Source: CAYVQE01 sp964633205 (GTDB taxonomy: Bacteria > Myxococcota > B64-G9). From it: a DNA stretch of 34,592 bases. Numbering within the stretch: the first letter of the stretch is position 1; each line of letters starts with the position of its first letter. Positions 1 through 8,219 of the stretch are shown here, piece after piece. The notes under the pieces were generated by a model, which did no database searches, was not told the origin of the DNA, and saw only the letters and a list, made by a program, of their open reading frames with translations. The stretch covers positions 1-34,592 of the forward strand of contig CAZWFN010000060.1 of the NCBI GenBank assembly GCA_964633205.1, read 5' to 3'. Both the position numbers and the translations under genes were made by a program.

Positions 1-1
1 C

Positions 2-754
2 ATCATCCTGGTCACCGGCCCGACCGGCAGCGGCAAGACCACCACGCTCTACGCCTCGCTGAACAAGATCAACTCGCCCGGGGTCAACATCCTGACGGTC
101 GAGGACCCGGTCGAGTACCAGCTGCCCGGCGTCGGCCAGATCCACGTCAACCAGAAGATCGACCTGACCTTCGCCAACGTGCTGCGCTCTTTCTTGCGCC
201 AGGATCCGGACATCATCATGGTCGGCGAGATCCGCGATCTGGCCACCGCCGAGATCGCCATCCAGGCTTCGCTGACCGGCCACCTGGTCTTCTCCACCGT
301 GCATACCAACGACTCGGCCAGCGCGGTGACCCGCCTGGTGGACATGGGCGTCGAGCCCTTCCTGGTGGCTTCCTCGATCGAGGCCATCCTGGCCCAGCGG
401 CTGGTGCGCACGGTCTGCCCCAGCTGCCGCGAGTCCGTCGAGCCGACCGCCGCCGAGTGGACCAAGCTGGGCCTGCGCAACGCGCGGGACAAGCCCAAGC
501 GGGTGTTCAAGCCGGTGGGCTGCTCGGAGTGCTTCAAAACCGGCTACCTGGGCCGCAGCGGGATCTACGAGCTGCTGGTGATCGATGACGACATCCGCCA
601 GCTGGTGCTCAAGAACGTGGACGCCAACACCATCAAGCGCGCGGCGGTCGACAAGGGCATGCTGACACTGCGCGACGATGGCGCCGACAAGATCGCACGC
701 GGCATGACCTCCATCGAGGAGGTCATGCGCGTGACCCAGGAGGACGCGCGTTAG
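2..754 (+). CDS. gspE: Type II secretion ATPase GspE, C-terminal 250 residues (5' end outside window)
   Basis: Cytoplasmic hexameric ATPase that powers pseudopilus assembly in type II secretion. The reading frame is open to the left edge, so the N-terminal domains are missing. The fragment begins just before the Walker A loop (GPTGSGKTTT, fragment residues about 6-15). It then shows the Asp-box region (ILTVEDPVEYQ), Walker B (DPDIIMVGEIRD) and the His box (GHLVFSTVHTND). A CPSC...CSEC tetracysteine, the zinc module typical of GspE and PilB ATPases, lies at about fragment residues 139-179. PilB and GspE are similar here; the gspF-gspN genes downstream decide for GspE. The stop lies 43 bp before the gspF start. 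Family assignment is very secure; the exact N-terminus cannot be given. Confidence 0.96.
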   Translation: MILVTGPTGSGKTTTLYASLNKINSPGVNILTVEDPVEYQLPGVGQIHVNQKIDLTFANVLRSFLRQDPDIIMVGEIRDLATAEIAIQASLTGHLVFSTVHTNDSASAVTRLVDMGVEPFLVASSIEAILAQRLVRTVCPSCRESVEPTAAEWTKLGLRNARDKPKRVFKPVGCSECFKTGYLGRSGIYELLVIDDDIRQLVLKNVDANTIKRAAVDKGMLTLRDDGADKIARGMTSIEEVMRVTQEDAR

Positions 755-797
755 GCCGCGCGATGTGCGCGGCAATCGCGATGGAGCTCGAGGGACT

Positions 798-2024
798 ATG
801 CCGGTATTCAAGTACAAGGGCCTGAACACCAGCGGCAAGACGGTCAGCGGAATCCGCGACGCCGACAGTCCGCGGGCGCTGCGCGGCCTGCTGAAGAAAG
901 AGGGCATCTACCTGACCGAGGTCACCGGCCAGCGCGCCAGCAAGGGCGCGGCCCGGGCCGACGTCCCGGCCGCACCGCGGCTCGGCCAGCGGGTCTCGGC
1001 CCAGGAGCTGGCCGTCATTACCCGCCAGCTGGCCACCCTGCTCGACGCCGGGGTGACCCTGGTCGAGAGCCTGACGGCCATGGTCGACCAGACCGAGAAC
1101 GAGTACCTCAAGCTGGTGCTGTCGCAGGTCAAACAAAGGGTCAACGAGGGCTCCAGCCTGGCCGACGCCCTCGGCCAGCACCCGCGCATCTTCCCCGCGC
1201 TGTACTGCAACATGATCAAGGCCGGCGAGAGCTCGGGCGCGCTCGACGTGGTGCTCTACCGGCTGGCCGACTTCACCGAGGGCCAGGCCCGGCTGCGGGC
1301 CAAGATCATCGGCACCATGACCTATCCGGCCATCATGGTGGTCATCGGGCTGGGCATCCTGGCCATCCTGTTCGTGGTGGTCATCCCCAAGATCACCAAG
1401 ATCTTCGAAGACCTCGAGGCCACCCTGCCGCTGCCCACCGAGATCCTGCTGGGCATCAGCCACTTCATGGCCGATTACTGGTGGGCCGTGCTGCTGCTGG
1501 TGGTGGGGCTGATCGTGTTCCACATCCAGTACATCCGGACCGACAGCGGGCGCACCAAGTGGGATCGGTTCAAGCTCAACATGCCGCTGTTCGGCTCCAT
1601 CGCGCGCATGCTGGCCGTGTCGCGCTTCGCCCGCACCCTGGCGACCCTGCTGTCCAGCGGGGTGCCGCTGCTCAACGCGCTGAACATCGTGCGCAACATC
1701 GTCAACAACAAGATCCTGGCCGACGCGCTCGACGGCGCCCGCGACAGCATCACCGAGGGCGAGAGCATCGCCGCGCCGCTGAAGCGCTCGGGCGAATTCC
1801 CGCCGCTGGTGATCCACATGATCGCCGTGGGCGAGCGCTCGGGCCAGCTCGAGCAGATGCTCAACAACGTGGCCAACAACTACGAGTACCAGGCCGAGAC
1901 GCGCATCAACGCGCTGACCTCGCTGCTGGAGCCGCTGATGATCGTGATGATGGGCGGGGCGGTGGGCTTCATGGTCTTCTCCATCCTGCTGCCCATCCTG
2001 CAGCTCAACGAGTTCGCCATGTGA
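798..2024 (+). CDS. gspF: Type II secretion inner-membrane platform protein GspF
   Basis: Polytopic inner-membrane protein at the base of the type II secretion machine, thought to couple the GspE ATPase to pseudopilin addition. The protein has 408 residues, the usual family length. It begins MPVFKYKGLN, the standard GspF opening, and contains two copies of the T2SSF domain. Each has the family hallmark: the first with TRQLATLLDAGVTL and AGESSGALD, the second with ARTLATLLSSGVPL and GERSGQLEQML. Three hydrophobic segments are visible, two in the middle and one at the C-terminus. A GTG at 765 would add 11 residues, but the ATG at 798 has a GA-rich ribosome site (gaggg) just upstream and fits the family start. 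lspA starts 7 bp after the stop, so co-transcription is likely. Confidence 0.96.
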   Translation: MPVFKYKGLNTSGKTVSGIRDADSPRALRGLLKKEGIYLTEVTGQRASKGAARADVPAAPRLGQRVSAQELAVITRQLATLLDAGVTLVESLTAMVDQTENEYLKLVLSQVKQRVNEGSSLADALGQHPRIFPALYCNMIKAGESSGALDVVLYRLADFTEGQARLRAKIIGTMTYPAIMVVIGLGILAILFVVVIPKITKIFEDLEATLPLPTEILLGISHFMADYWWAVLLLVVGLIVFHIQYIRTDSGRTKWDRFKLNMPLFGSIARMLAVSRFARTLATLLSSGVPLLNALNIVRNIVNNKILADALDGARDSITEGESIAAPLKRSGEFPPLVIHMIAVGERSGQLEQMLNNVANNYEYQAETRINALTSLLEPLMIVMMGGAVGFMVFSILLPILQLNEFAM

Positions 2025-2031
2025 GACGACG

Positions 2032-2628
2032 ATGATGGCAGCCCGCGAGACCCAGCTGCCCGCCGAGCCGGCGGGCGTCGCAGCGGCCCGGCCGGCGCCG
2101 GCCGGCGGCCGCAGCCGGCCGCTGTTTCTGGCGGCGCTGTTGGCCGTGACCGCCACGGTCTGCGCCGTCGACCAGCTGACCAAGTGGATCGCCGGCGCGG
2201 TGCTGGCCGGCGGGCGGCCGGTCGAGCTGTTGCCCGGGTTGCTGGAGCTGCGGCTGCGGGCCAACCCCCACGGCGCCTTCGGCCTGTTCGCCGGCTTCCC
2301 GCCCGGGCTGCGCCAGCCGGTGCTGCTGGGCCTGGCCCTGCTGGCCATGACCGCCATCAGCGTCTACGCCATCCGCACCCTGGGGCTGACGCGGCCGGTG
2401 GCCATCGCGCTGGGGCTGGTGCTCGGCGGCGCGCTGGCCAACGCATCCGACCGGCTGGCCCGCGGCGAGGTGCTCGACTTCATCCACCTGTACTGGGCCG
2501 ACGCCTTTCACTGGCCCACGTTCAACTTGGCCGACGTGGCCATCACCTGCGGCTCGCTGCTGCTGGCGGCAACCGTGATCCGTTTGTGGTTTCGCAGAAG
2601 CCGGTCCGAAGAGGCCGGGGCGGTATAG
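2032..2628 (+). CDS. lspA: Lipoprotein signal peptidase (signal peptidase II) LspA
   Basis: Inner-membrane aspartyl protease that cleaves the signal peptide from diacylglyceryl prolipoproteins. All family blocks are present in order: DQLTKW near residue 46, an N-x-x-G-A-F-G block (NPHGAFG), the first catalytic aspartate in GGALANASDR and the second in FNLADVAI. Four hydrophobic segments fit the usual topology. The length of 198 aa is slightly above the common 160-170 because of an Ala/Pro-rich N-terminal extension of about 30 residues. The block usually written GGxxGN reads GGALAN, a Gly to Ala change. The gene sits between gspF and gspG with gaps of 7 and 12 bp, so it is almost certainly in the secretion operon. 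Two adjacent ATG codons (2032 and 2035) are possible starts. Confidence 0.92.
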   Translation: MMAARETQLPAEPAGVAAARPAPAGGRSRPLFLAALLAVTATVCAVDQLTKWIAGAVLAGGRPVELLPGLLELRLRANPHGAFGLFAGFPPGLRQPVLLGLALLAMTAISVYAIRTLGLTRPVAIALGLVLGGALANASDRLARGEVLDFIHLYWADAFHWPTFNLADVAITCGSLLLAATVIRLWFRRSRSEEAGAV

Positions 2629-2640
2629 GGAGGAAGACAG

Positions 2641-3048
2641 ATGAACCCGAGACAGAAGGCGGCAGCGCTCGCGCGCAACCAGCGCGGCATGACCCTGATC
2701 GAGATCATGGTCGTGATCGCCATCCTGGGCATGATGGCCACCATCATCACCGTGGCCTATGTGCGCTTCCTGGATCAGAGCAAGGTCGACGGCACCAGGA
2801 TCCAGATGCAAAACGTGGTCCAGGCGCTGGACGCCTACAAGGTGCAGTACGGGAGCTACCCGACCACCGAGCAGGGCCTGGACGAGCTGGTGGCCAAGGG
2901 GGTGATGCCCTCGCTGCCGACCGACAAGTGGGACCAGGAGATCGAGTACATCCGCAACAACGCTTCGTCCTACACCCTGAAGTCTTACGGCGCCGACGGC
3001 CAGGCCGGCGGTGAGGGCTTCGACGAGGACATCGTCTTTCCGCAGTAG
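2641..3048 (+). CDS. gspG: Major pseudopilin GspG
   Basis: Main subunit of the type II secretion pseudopilus, processed by prepilin peptidase at the inner membrane. A 16-residue basic leader ends in Gly, followed by MTLIEIMVVIAILG, so the mature protein starts with Met and has the essential Glu at +5. After the hydrophobic helix come the GspG blocks YGSYPTTEQGLDELV and GADGQAGGEGFDEDI; the second corresponds to the conserved calcium-binding loop of the family. The length of 135 aa is normal. A strong ribosome site (agggagg) precedes the ATG. gspH starts 21 bp downstream. Confidence 0.96.
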   Translation: MNPRQKAAALARNQRGMTLIEIMVVIAILGMMATIITVAYVRFLDQSKVDGTRIQMQNVVQALDAYKVQYGSYPTTEQGLDELVAKGVMPSLPTDKWDQEIEYIRNNASSYTLKSYGADGQAGGEGFDEDIVFPQ

Positions 3049-3069
3049 ACCCGGCGGAGCGGAGGCGGC

Positions 3070-3744
3070 ATGGGATGCAGGCGACAGACCGCCCGCCGCG
3101 GGGCGGGCCAGCGGGGCATGACGCTGATCGAGATCAGCGTGGCCCTGCTGCTGATCGCGGTGTTGATGTCGCTGGCCATCCCGGCGGTCAGCAACATCAC
3201 CCGGGCCGACCTGCGCGCCTCGGCGCGCAAGGTGGCCGCCAGCATCCGCTACACCTACGACCTGGCCGCCCGCAAGACCAGCGTCTTTCGGGTGGTGTTC
3301 GACCTGGACGAGGGCGCCTGGTGGGTCGAGAGCGCGTCGGACCGCTTTCTGCTCAATCGCGAGAAGACCGACGTGGTCGACGGCGCGCTGGACCTGGAGG
3401 CGGAGGAAGAGCGCGAGGAGCGCCGTTTCGTCAGCCGCGGCTACATCGAGAGCGGCGAAATGTGGCAACCCAAGCGCAAGGCCACCTTCTCCAACTTCGC
3501 CGGCCCGCTGACGCCCAAGGCCCAGCTGCCCGACTCGGTCTTCTTCCAGGACATCTGGGTGGCCCACCAGGAGGCCACGGTCAGCAACGGCCAGGCCTAC
3601 CTGTACTGCTTTCCGACCGGCATGACCGAGCAGGCGGTGATCCACCTGGTCGACGAGGACGACAACCCCTACACCCTGTGGGTCCACGGGCTGACCGGCC
3701 GGGTCGAGATCGAGCCGCGCTACCTGGAGCCCCCCGATGATTGA
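3070..3744 (+). CDS. gspH: Minor pseudopilin GspH
   Basis: Minor pseudopilin, expected near the tip complex of the type II pseudopilus. It has a 16-residue Arg-rich leader ending in Gly, then MTLIEISVALLLIAVLMSLA with Glu at +5. The rest of the 224-aa protein is a globular periplasmic domain rich in Asp, Glu and Trp. It includes SASARKVAAS-like helix residues after the transmembrane part, as in GspH/FimT proteins. It is longer than many GspH proteins (about 150-190 aa). The 3' end overlaps gspI by 8 bp, which suggests translational coupling. Assignment as H rather than another minor pseudopilin rests mainly on gene order (G-H-I-J-K). Confidence 0.88.
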   Translation: MGCRRQTARRGAGQRGMTLIEISVALLLIAVLMSLAIPAVSNITRADLRASARKVAASIRYTYDLAARKTSVFRVVFDLDEGAWWVESASDRFLLNREKTDVVDGALDLEAEEEREERRFVSRGYIESGEMWQPKRKATFSNFAGPLTPKAQLPDSVFFQDIWVAHQEATVSNGQAYLYCFPTGMTEQAVIHLVDEDDNPYTLWVHGLTGRVEIEPRYLEPPDD

Positions 3745-4600
3745 TGCCCGCGGCAACAATGCGCGCGCCGGCGGCTTCACCCTGCTGGAGATGATGATCG
3801 CGCTGGGTATCCTGGCGGTGGCCTACGTGGCCCTGATGGAGGCTTCCAGCGCCTCGATGCGCCTGTCGACCTTCGGCAAGCAGCTGACCATCGCCACCTT
3901 CCTGGCCCAAAACCGGCTGGAGGAGGTCGAGCAGCAGCTGACCCGCGAGGGCTTTCCCGACATGGACGCCTCCGAGGAGGGCGACTTCGAGGAGTTCGGC
4001 TACCCCAGCTTCAAGTGGACGCTGGAGGTGAACAAGGTCGAGCTGCCGCTGGGCGAGGCCTTGACCCAGATGCTGGGCCGCTTCGGCGGCGAAGATGAGG
4101 ACGGCGACGGCCAGGCGGCCGGGTTGACCAACCTGGCCGGCGGGCTGGGCAACGTGCAGAACATGCTCGACGGCCAGATCGACGACCGGCTCAAGAGCCA
4201 GCTGGGCGGGGTGCTCGGCGGCAGCGGCGGCGGCCCGGGCGCGGGCGGCGTGGCCGGCATGATCAACCCCGACATGCTGACCGGCCAGGTGACCATGCTG
4301 ACCGACATGCTGGAGCAGGCCCTGCGCGAGGTGCGCTTGACCGTGTGGTGGGAGGAGGGCGGACCCGGCAAGGAGCTGGTGCTGACCACCCACCTGGTCC
4401 AGGTACCCCAGGGCGGCTCGCCCGGGCCGGGCGGCGCCCAACCGGGCCAACCGGGCCAACCGGGCCAGCCCGGCCAGAAGGGTCAACCGGGCTCGCTCAA
4501 GAGCTTCATGAGCCCGGCCGGGCAGCGGGCCTTCCAGCCCGGCTCGACCAGCCGGGGCGGCAGCGGCCGGGGCCGACCGATCAGCCCCAAGCTGAAGTGA
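3737..4600 (+). CDS. gspI: Minor pseudopilin GspI with an insert and a collagen-like Gly-Gln-Pro tail
   Basis: Minor pseudopilin of the tip complex. A 13-residue leader ends in Gly-Gly, then FTLLEMMIALGILAVAY with Glu at +5, followed by ATFLAQNRLEEVEQQL, the family's characteristic helix. At 287 aa it is more than twice the usual GspI length of about 120-130. The extra length has two parts. One is an Asp/Gly/Leu-rich insert at about residues 112-190, with GGVLGGSGGGPGAGG-like low complexity. The other is a tail after about residue 225 with repeated G-Q-P triplets, ending in a basic Ser/Gly/Arg-rich segment. Between them the normal beta strand (REVRLTVWWEEG...LVLTTHLVQVP) is preserved, so the core fold looks intact. 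It overlaps gspH by 8 bp and is followed by gspJ after 16 bp. The role of the tail is unknown. Confidence 0.9.
   Translation: MIDARGNNARAGGFTLLEMMIALGILAVAYVALMEASSASMRLSTFGKQLTIATFLAQNRLEEVEQQLTREGFPDMDASEEGDFEEFGYPSFKWTLEVNKVELPLGEALTQMLGRFGGEDEDGDGQAAGLTNLAGGLGNVQNMLDGQIDDRLKSQLGGVLGGSGGGPGAGGVAGMINPDMLTGQVTMLTDMLEQALREVRLTVWWEEGGPGKELVLTTHLVQVPQGGSPGPGGAQPGQPGQPGQPGQKGQPGSLKSFMSPAGQRAFQPGSTSRGGSGRGRPISPKLK
4439..4477 (+). repeat. Tandem 9-bp repeat coding Gly-Gln-Pro triplets in gspI
   Basis: Three perfect head-to-tail copies of accgggcca (4441-4449, 4450-4458, 4459-4467) are followed by one degenerate copy. They encode the collagen-like G-Q-P stretch near the GspI C-terminus. Perfect nucleotide identity between copies suggests recent slippage expansion. 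Confidence 0.85.
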
Positions 4601-4616
4601 ACGGTGGCAAGGGACG

Positions 4617-5315
4617 ATGCGCCATATTCGCCGACAGCGTGGCTTCACCCTGGCCGAGATTCTGATCGCGGTGGCCATCCTGGCCATCGTCTCGTCGCTG
4701 GTCTACGGCAGCTTCGCGCGCACCTTCGAGGCCCGCGAGGTCGTGTCCCGGGTCCAGCAGCGCTACCACAACGTGCGCTCGGCGCTCGAGCGCATGTCGC
4801 GCGAGATCTCGATGGCCTTCATCTACGACTGCCGCGAGATCGACACCCCGACCGGCGAGCGGCGCATGTGGACCAAGTTCAAGGTCGAGCGCGCCGGCAA
4901 GATCGATCGTATGCTGTTCAGCTCGTTTTCGCACCTGCGGCTGGTGCGCGACAGCAACGAGAGCGACCAGAACGTGCTCGAGTACTACGGCGAGGACGAT
5001 CCGGACGACCCGGCCGTGATGAATCTGATGCGCCGCGAGAAGGTGCGCATCGACGGCGAGCCCGAGCGCGACGGGCGGTCTCAGATCATGTGCCACGACA
5101 TCGAGTCGCTGCACTTCGAGCTGTGGGACGAGGAGCAGCAGGAATGGCTCGAGGAGTGGGACTGCACCCAGGTCGAGCACCAGAACGAGCTGCCGCGCCT
5201 GGTGCGCATCAGCCTGTCGCTGGTCAACGAGCACGGCGAGGAGATGCCGTTCACCACCACCACCCGCATCTTCACCACCAAACCCCTTGCCGCCTGGATG
5301 AAGCCATCGCAATGA
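4617..5315 (+). CDS. gspJ: Minor pseudopilin GspJ
   Basis: Minor pseudopilin that forms the pseudopilus tip complex with GspI and GspK. A short 9-residue leader ends in Gly, then FTLAEILIAVAILAIVSSLVY with Glu at +5. The globular part keeps family features: RVQQRYHNVRSALERMSREIS after the helix, a central beta-rich domain containing LFSSFSHLRL, and a C-terminal strand pair (LPRLVRISLSLV). The length of 232 aa is typical. The stop codon overlaps the gspK start (5312-5315, ATGA), a classic translational-coupling arrangement. Confidence 0.93.
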   Translation: MRHIRRQRGFTLAEILIAVAILAIVSSLVYGSFARTFEAREVVSRVQQRYHNVRSALERMSREISMAFIYDCREIDTPTGERRMWTKFKVERAGKIDRMLFSSFSHLRLVRDSNESDQNVLEYYGEDDPDDPAVMNLMRREKVRIDGEPERDGRSQIMCHDIESLHFELWDEEQQEWLEEWDCTQVEHQNELPRLVRISLSLVNEHGEEMPFTTTTRIFTTKPLAAWMKPSQ

Positions 5316-6532
5316 AATCCAAACGCCTCAGAGCTTGCAGCCGCCTCCTGCGCGGTGCCCGCCACGGCCGGCGCGGCATGGCCCTGCTGATGGTCATGGT
5401 CACCATCGCCATGCTGACCGCGGTGGTGGTGGAGTTCATCTACCAGACGCGGGTCGATGTGCAGATGGCCGCCAACGTGCGCGACCGGGTCAAGGCCTAT
5501 TACCTGGCGCGCTCGGCGGTCAACTTCACCCGGTTGGTGCTCTACTTCCAGGGCCAGGTGGATCGGATGACCGGCGGCACGGTCAAGCTGTACCAGCTGA
5601 TCCCGATCGAGAGCGACCTGGCCAAGGCCTTCACCAGCGGGGAGCTCGGCGGCGCCTTCGGCCTCGAGGACTCCAACCTCGGCAAGGAACGCGGCTTCGG
5701 CGAGTTCGACGGCGGCTTCTCGGCGCAGATCGAGGACGAGTACGCCAAGATCAACGTCAACGCCCTCGACAGCCTGCCGTCGATCGTCGCCCCCACGGCC
5801 GCGCAGGTCCTGGCGCTGATCGGCGCCCCGCGCTACCGCGAGTTCTGGGAGCGCGAGGACGCCCAGGGCCAATACAATACTCCGCCCGACGTGGTGGCGG
5901 CCATGCACGACTGGATCGACGCCGACAACGTGATCGACGACTTCCAGCCCGAGGTGCTGGCGGTCGACCCCTTCTCGCAGCCCGAGGTGTTCGTGCCCGG
6001 CTCGTCGTCCGAAGACGCCCACTACGACATGCTCGACTCGCCCTACCAGGCCAAGAACAACCCGTTTTTGACCGTCGACGAGCTGCACCTGGTGCGCGGG
6101 GTGGGCGACGACTTCATGGAGGAGTTCGGCGACAAGTTCACCGTCTACTCCGACCCCAACCTGCTGCTCAACCTCAACTCGGTCAACGACCCGGTCACCA
6201 TGTTGTCGGTGCTGTGCTTGCAGCCGGAAAACGCCGCGCTGTGCACCGAGCAAGGCCTGCCCCAGCTGCTCGAGGTGTTGGCCCTGTTCTTCGAGTTTCG
6301 CAACATCATGCAGTGGACCACCTTCAGCGTGCCCAACAACCAGGCCATCCAGGGCTTCTTCTCGAGCATGGGGCCGACGTTCAACCCCTACTTCATGAAG
6401 AACCTGGCCCCGTTTTCAGATACCTTCAGCGTCAAGGCCCAGGGGCGGGTGGGCGAGGTGGTGGTCACCATCGAGACGGTGTTGAAGAACACCGGTTCCG
6501 GCCAGGAAATCATGTACTGGCGGGTAATGTGA
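5312..6532 (+). CDS. gspK: Minor pseudopilin GspK, large tip subunit
   Basis: Large minor pseudopilin capping the pseudopilus. A 22-residue very basic leader ends in RRG, then MALLMVMVTIAMLTAVVVEF. Position +5 is Met instead of Glu, the known GspK exception. The family sequence QTRVDVQMAANVRDRVKAYYLARSAVN follows. The long periplasmic part contains DEYAKINVNAL and, later, a helix-hairpin-helix-like region with LTVDELHLVRGV, both standard for GspK. The length of 406 aa is above the usual 300-340, with acidic insertions. The ATG at 5312 overlaps the gspJ stop; the frame is open further upstream, but the leader and coupling make 5312 the clear start. gspL follows after 9 bp. Confidence 0.93.
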   Translation: MKSKRLRACSRLLRGARHGRRGMALLMVMVTIAMLTAVVVEFIYQTRVDVQMAANVRDRVKAYYLARSAVNFTRLVLYFQGQVDRMTGGTVKLYQLIPIESDLAKAFTSGELGGAFGLEDSNLGKERGFGEFDGGFSAQIEDEYAKINVNALDSLPSIVAPTAAQVLALIGAPRYREFWEREDAQGQYNTPPDVVAAMHDWIDADNVIDDFQPEVLAVDPFSQPEVFVPGSSSEDAHYDMLDSPYQAKNNPFLTVDELHLVRGVGDDFMEEFGDKFTVYSDPNLLLNLNSVNDPVTMLSVLCLQPENAALCTEQGLPQLLEVLALFFEFRNIMQWTTFSVPNNQAIQGFFSSMGPTFNPYFMKNLAPFSDTFSVKAQGRVGEVVVTIETVLKNTGSGQEIMYWRVM

Positions 6533-6541
6533 GGTGAAACC

Positions 6542-8194
6542 ATGGCCCAGCTGACCGTCGGGCTGGATCTCGGCAACCAGTCGCTGACGCGGGTGCGGCT
6601 CAAGAGCAGCTTCCGCTCGGTCGAGGTGCTCGACTGCAAGAGCGTCCCCATACCCCAGGACGATCGCCCCTACCCCGAACGGCTGGCCGAGGCGCTCAGC
6701 CGGCTCGACGGCCACTCCAGCCCTTCGGATCTGGTGGCCACCGCGCTGCCGGGCGACGTGATCACGGTGCGCACCCTGCAGCTGCCCTTCAGCGACAACA
6801 AGCGCATCCAGCAGACCGTGGGCTTCGAGCTCGAGAGCCAGATTCCGTTCTCGCTCGACGATGTGGTCTTCGACTACATGCGCCTGATGCGCAGCCCGCA
6901 GGGCAGCCGGCTGCTGGTGGCGGTCTGCCGCATCGAGCAGATGCAGCGCTGGCTGGACGCCTTTCGCGCCGGCGGGCTGGACCCGCGCTTGGTCGGGGCC
7001 GACTGCTTGGCTTACTCCAGCCTGGCGGACTACCTGCCGCGCCCGGCCGAGCTGGCCGGGTCGACCGAGCCCGAGATCGCGCCCGAGGAAGGCGAAGAGC
7101 CGCAGGCCGACGCCGAATCGAACGGCGGTCGGGTGGCGCTGCTCGACATCGGCCACCGGCTGACCTCGGTCTGCGTGCTGGGGCCCGAGGGGGTCGAGTT
7201 CGGCCGCACCCTGTCCGGCGGCGGGGCCGACGCCACCAGGCGGCTGGCCCAGGCTTTCGGGGTCGATGTCGAGGAGGCCGAGGCCGGCAAGCGCCGCGGC
7301 GTCTTCATCGAGACCGCCGGGCTGCCGGCCCACGACCAGGAGGCGGCCAAGATCTCCGACGCCCTGCGGGCCAGCACCGACATTCTGGTTCGCGAGCTGC
7401 GCCAGACGCTGACCAGCCACCGCACTCTGGCCCGCTCACCGGTGGACAAGATCTGGCTGTGCGGCGGCGGCGCCAACGTGCGCAACCTCGACGCCTACCT
7501 GGCCGATGCGCTGCAGCTGGAGGTCGAGCGGCTGCGGCCGGAGCACCTGGCGTTGGAGGGGATCGAGAAGCTGGCCCACGCCGAGGCCGACTCCGGTTCG
7601 GCCGGTTGGGTCAAGGCCCTGGGCCTGGCGCTGCATGCCCACCAGGGTGGCCGCCGCGGTTGGCTGAATCTGCGTCGCGGGCCGTTCGCCTTCAAGGGCG
7701 ACTTCACCGCCTGGCGGGGCAGGCTGCTGCAGGTGGTGGCCGCGCTGCTGGTACTGGGCTTGCTGGCGGTGGGCAACGCCCTGGTGCACTACTTCAGCCT
7801 GCGCTCGACCGAGAAGTCGCTGGATGCGCGCATCCGCGAGACCTCGCAGGCCATCCTGGGCAAGTCCTACGACAACGTCGACAAGGCCCTGGCCATCATC
7901 GACGAAAAGATCAGCATGGAGGAGCTGTCGCTGCCGCGCTCTACGGCGTTCGACAGCCTGCGGGACGTGCACGCCCGCATTCCCGAGGAGCTGACCGTCC
8001 GGCTCAAGGACGTCAACATCAGCCCGACCCGCATCCGCATCGAAGGCTTCACCGACACCTTCGATTCGGTGGAGAAAATCAAGGCGGCGCTGGAGAAGAA
8101 CGAGTGCTACACCGAGGTGCGCACCGGCAAGACCCGCAAGACGCGCGACGATGACGAGGTGGAGTTCGAACTGACCATCGCTTCGAGCTGCTGA
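6542..8194 (+). CDS. gspL: GspL-type assembly platform protein, PilM-like actin fold plus membrane and PilN-like parts
   Basis: Inner-membrane component that links the GspE ATPase to the pseudopilus platform. The cytoplasmic part (about residues 1-385) has the actin-like/PilM pattern: VGLDLGNQSL at the N-terminus, LQLPFSDNKRIQQTVGFELESQIPF, a phosphate-loop-like VALLDIGHRLTSV and WLCGGGANVRNLDAYL. An acidic low-complexity linker lies near residues 170-195. One transmembrane segment is at about residues 394-416. It is followed by a coiled region and a small ferredoxin-like periplasmic domain resembling PilN or the GspL C-terminus. At 550 aa it is longer than typical GspL (about 400). The family assignment is from motifs and from position between gspK and gspM; whether to call it GspL or a PilM-PilN fusion is partly naming. 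Confidence 0.88.
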   Translation: MAQLTVGLDLGNQSLTRVRLKSSFRSVEVLDCKSVPIPQDDRPYPERLAEALSRLDGHSSPSDLVATALPGDVITVRTLQLPFSDNKRIQQTVGFELESQIPFSLDDVVFDYMRLMRSPQGSRLLVAVCRIEQMQRWLDAFRAGGLDPRLVGADCLAYSSLADYLPRPAELAGSTEPEIAPEEGEEPQADAESNGGRVALLDIGHRLTSVCVLGPEGVEFGRTLSGGGADATRRLAQAFGVDVEEAEAGKRRGVFIETAGLPAHDQEAAKISDALRASTDILVRELRQTLTSHRTLARSPVDKIWLCGGGANVRNLDAYLADALQLEVERLRPEHLALEGIEKLAHAEADSGSAGWVKALGLALHAHQGGRRGWLNLRRGPFAFKGDFTAWRGRLLQVVAALLVLGLLAVGNALVHYFSLRSTEKSLDARIRETSQAILGKSYDNVDKALAIIDEKISMEELSLPRSTAFDSLRDVHARIPEELTVRLKDVNISPTRIRIEGFTDTFDSVEKIKAALEKNECYTEVRTGKTRKTRDDDEVEFELTIASSC

Positions 8195-8219
8195 CGGGTC
8201 CGGGCGAGGAGAGCCGCAG

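Noticed and set aside
723..6253. Long antisense open frames opposite the gsp genes
   Set aside because: They are Gly/Arg/His/Gln-rich shadows produced by GC codon bias, with no family resemblance. The plus-strand genes account for the region.
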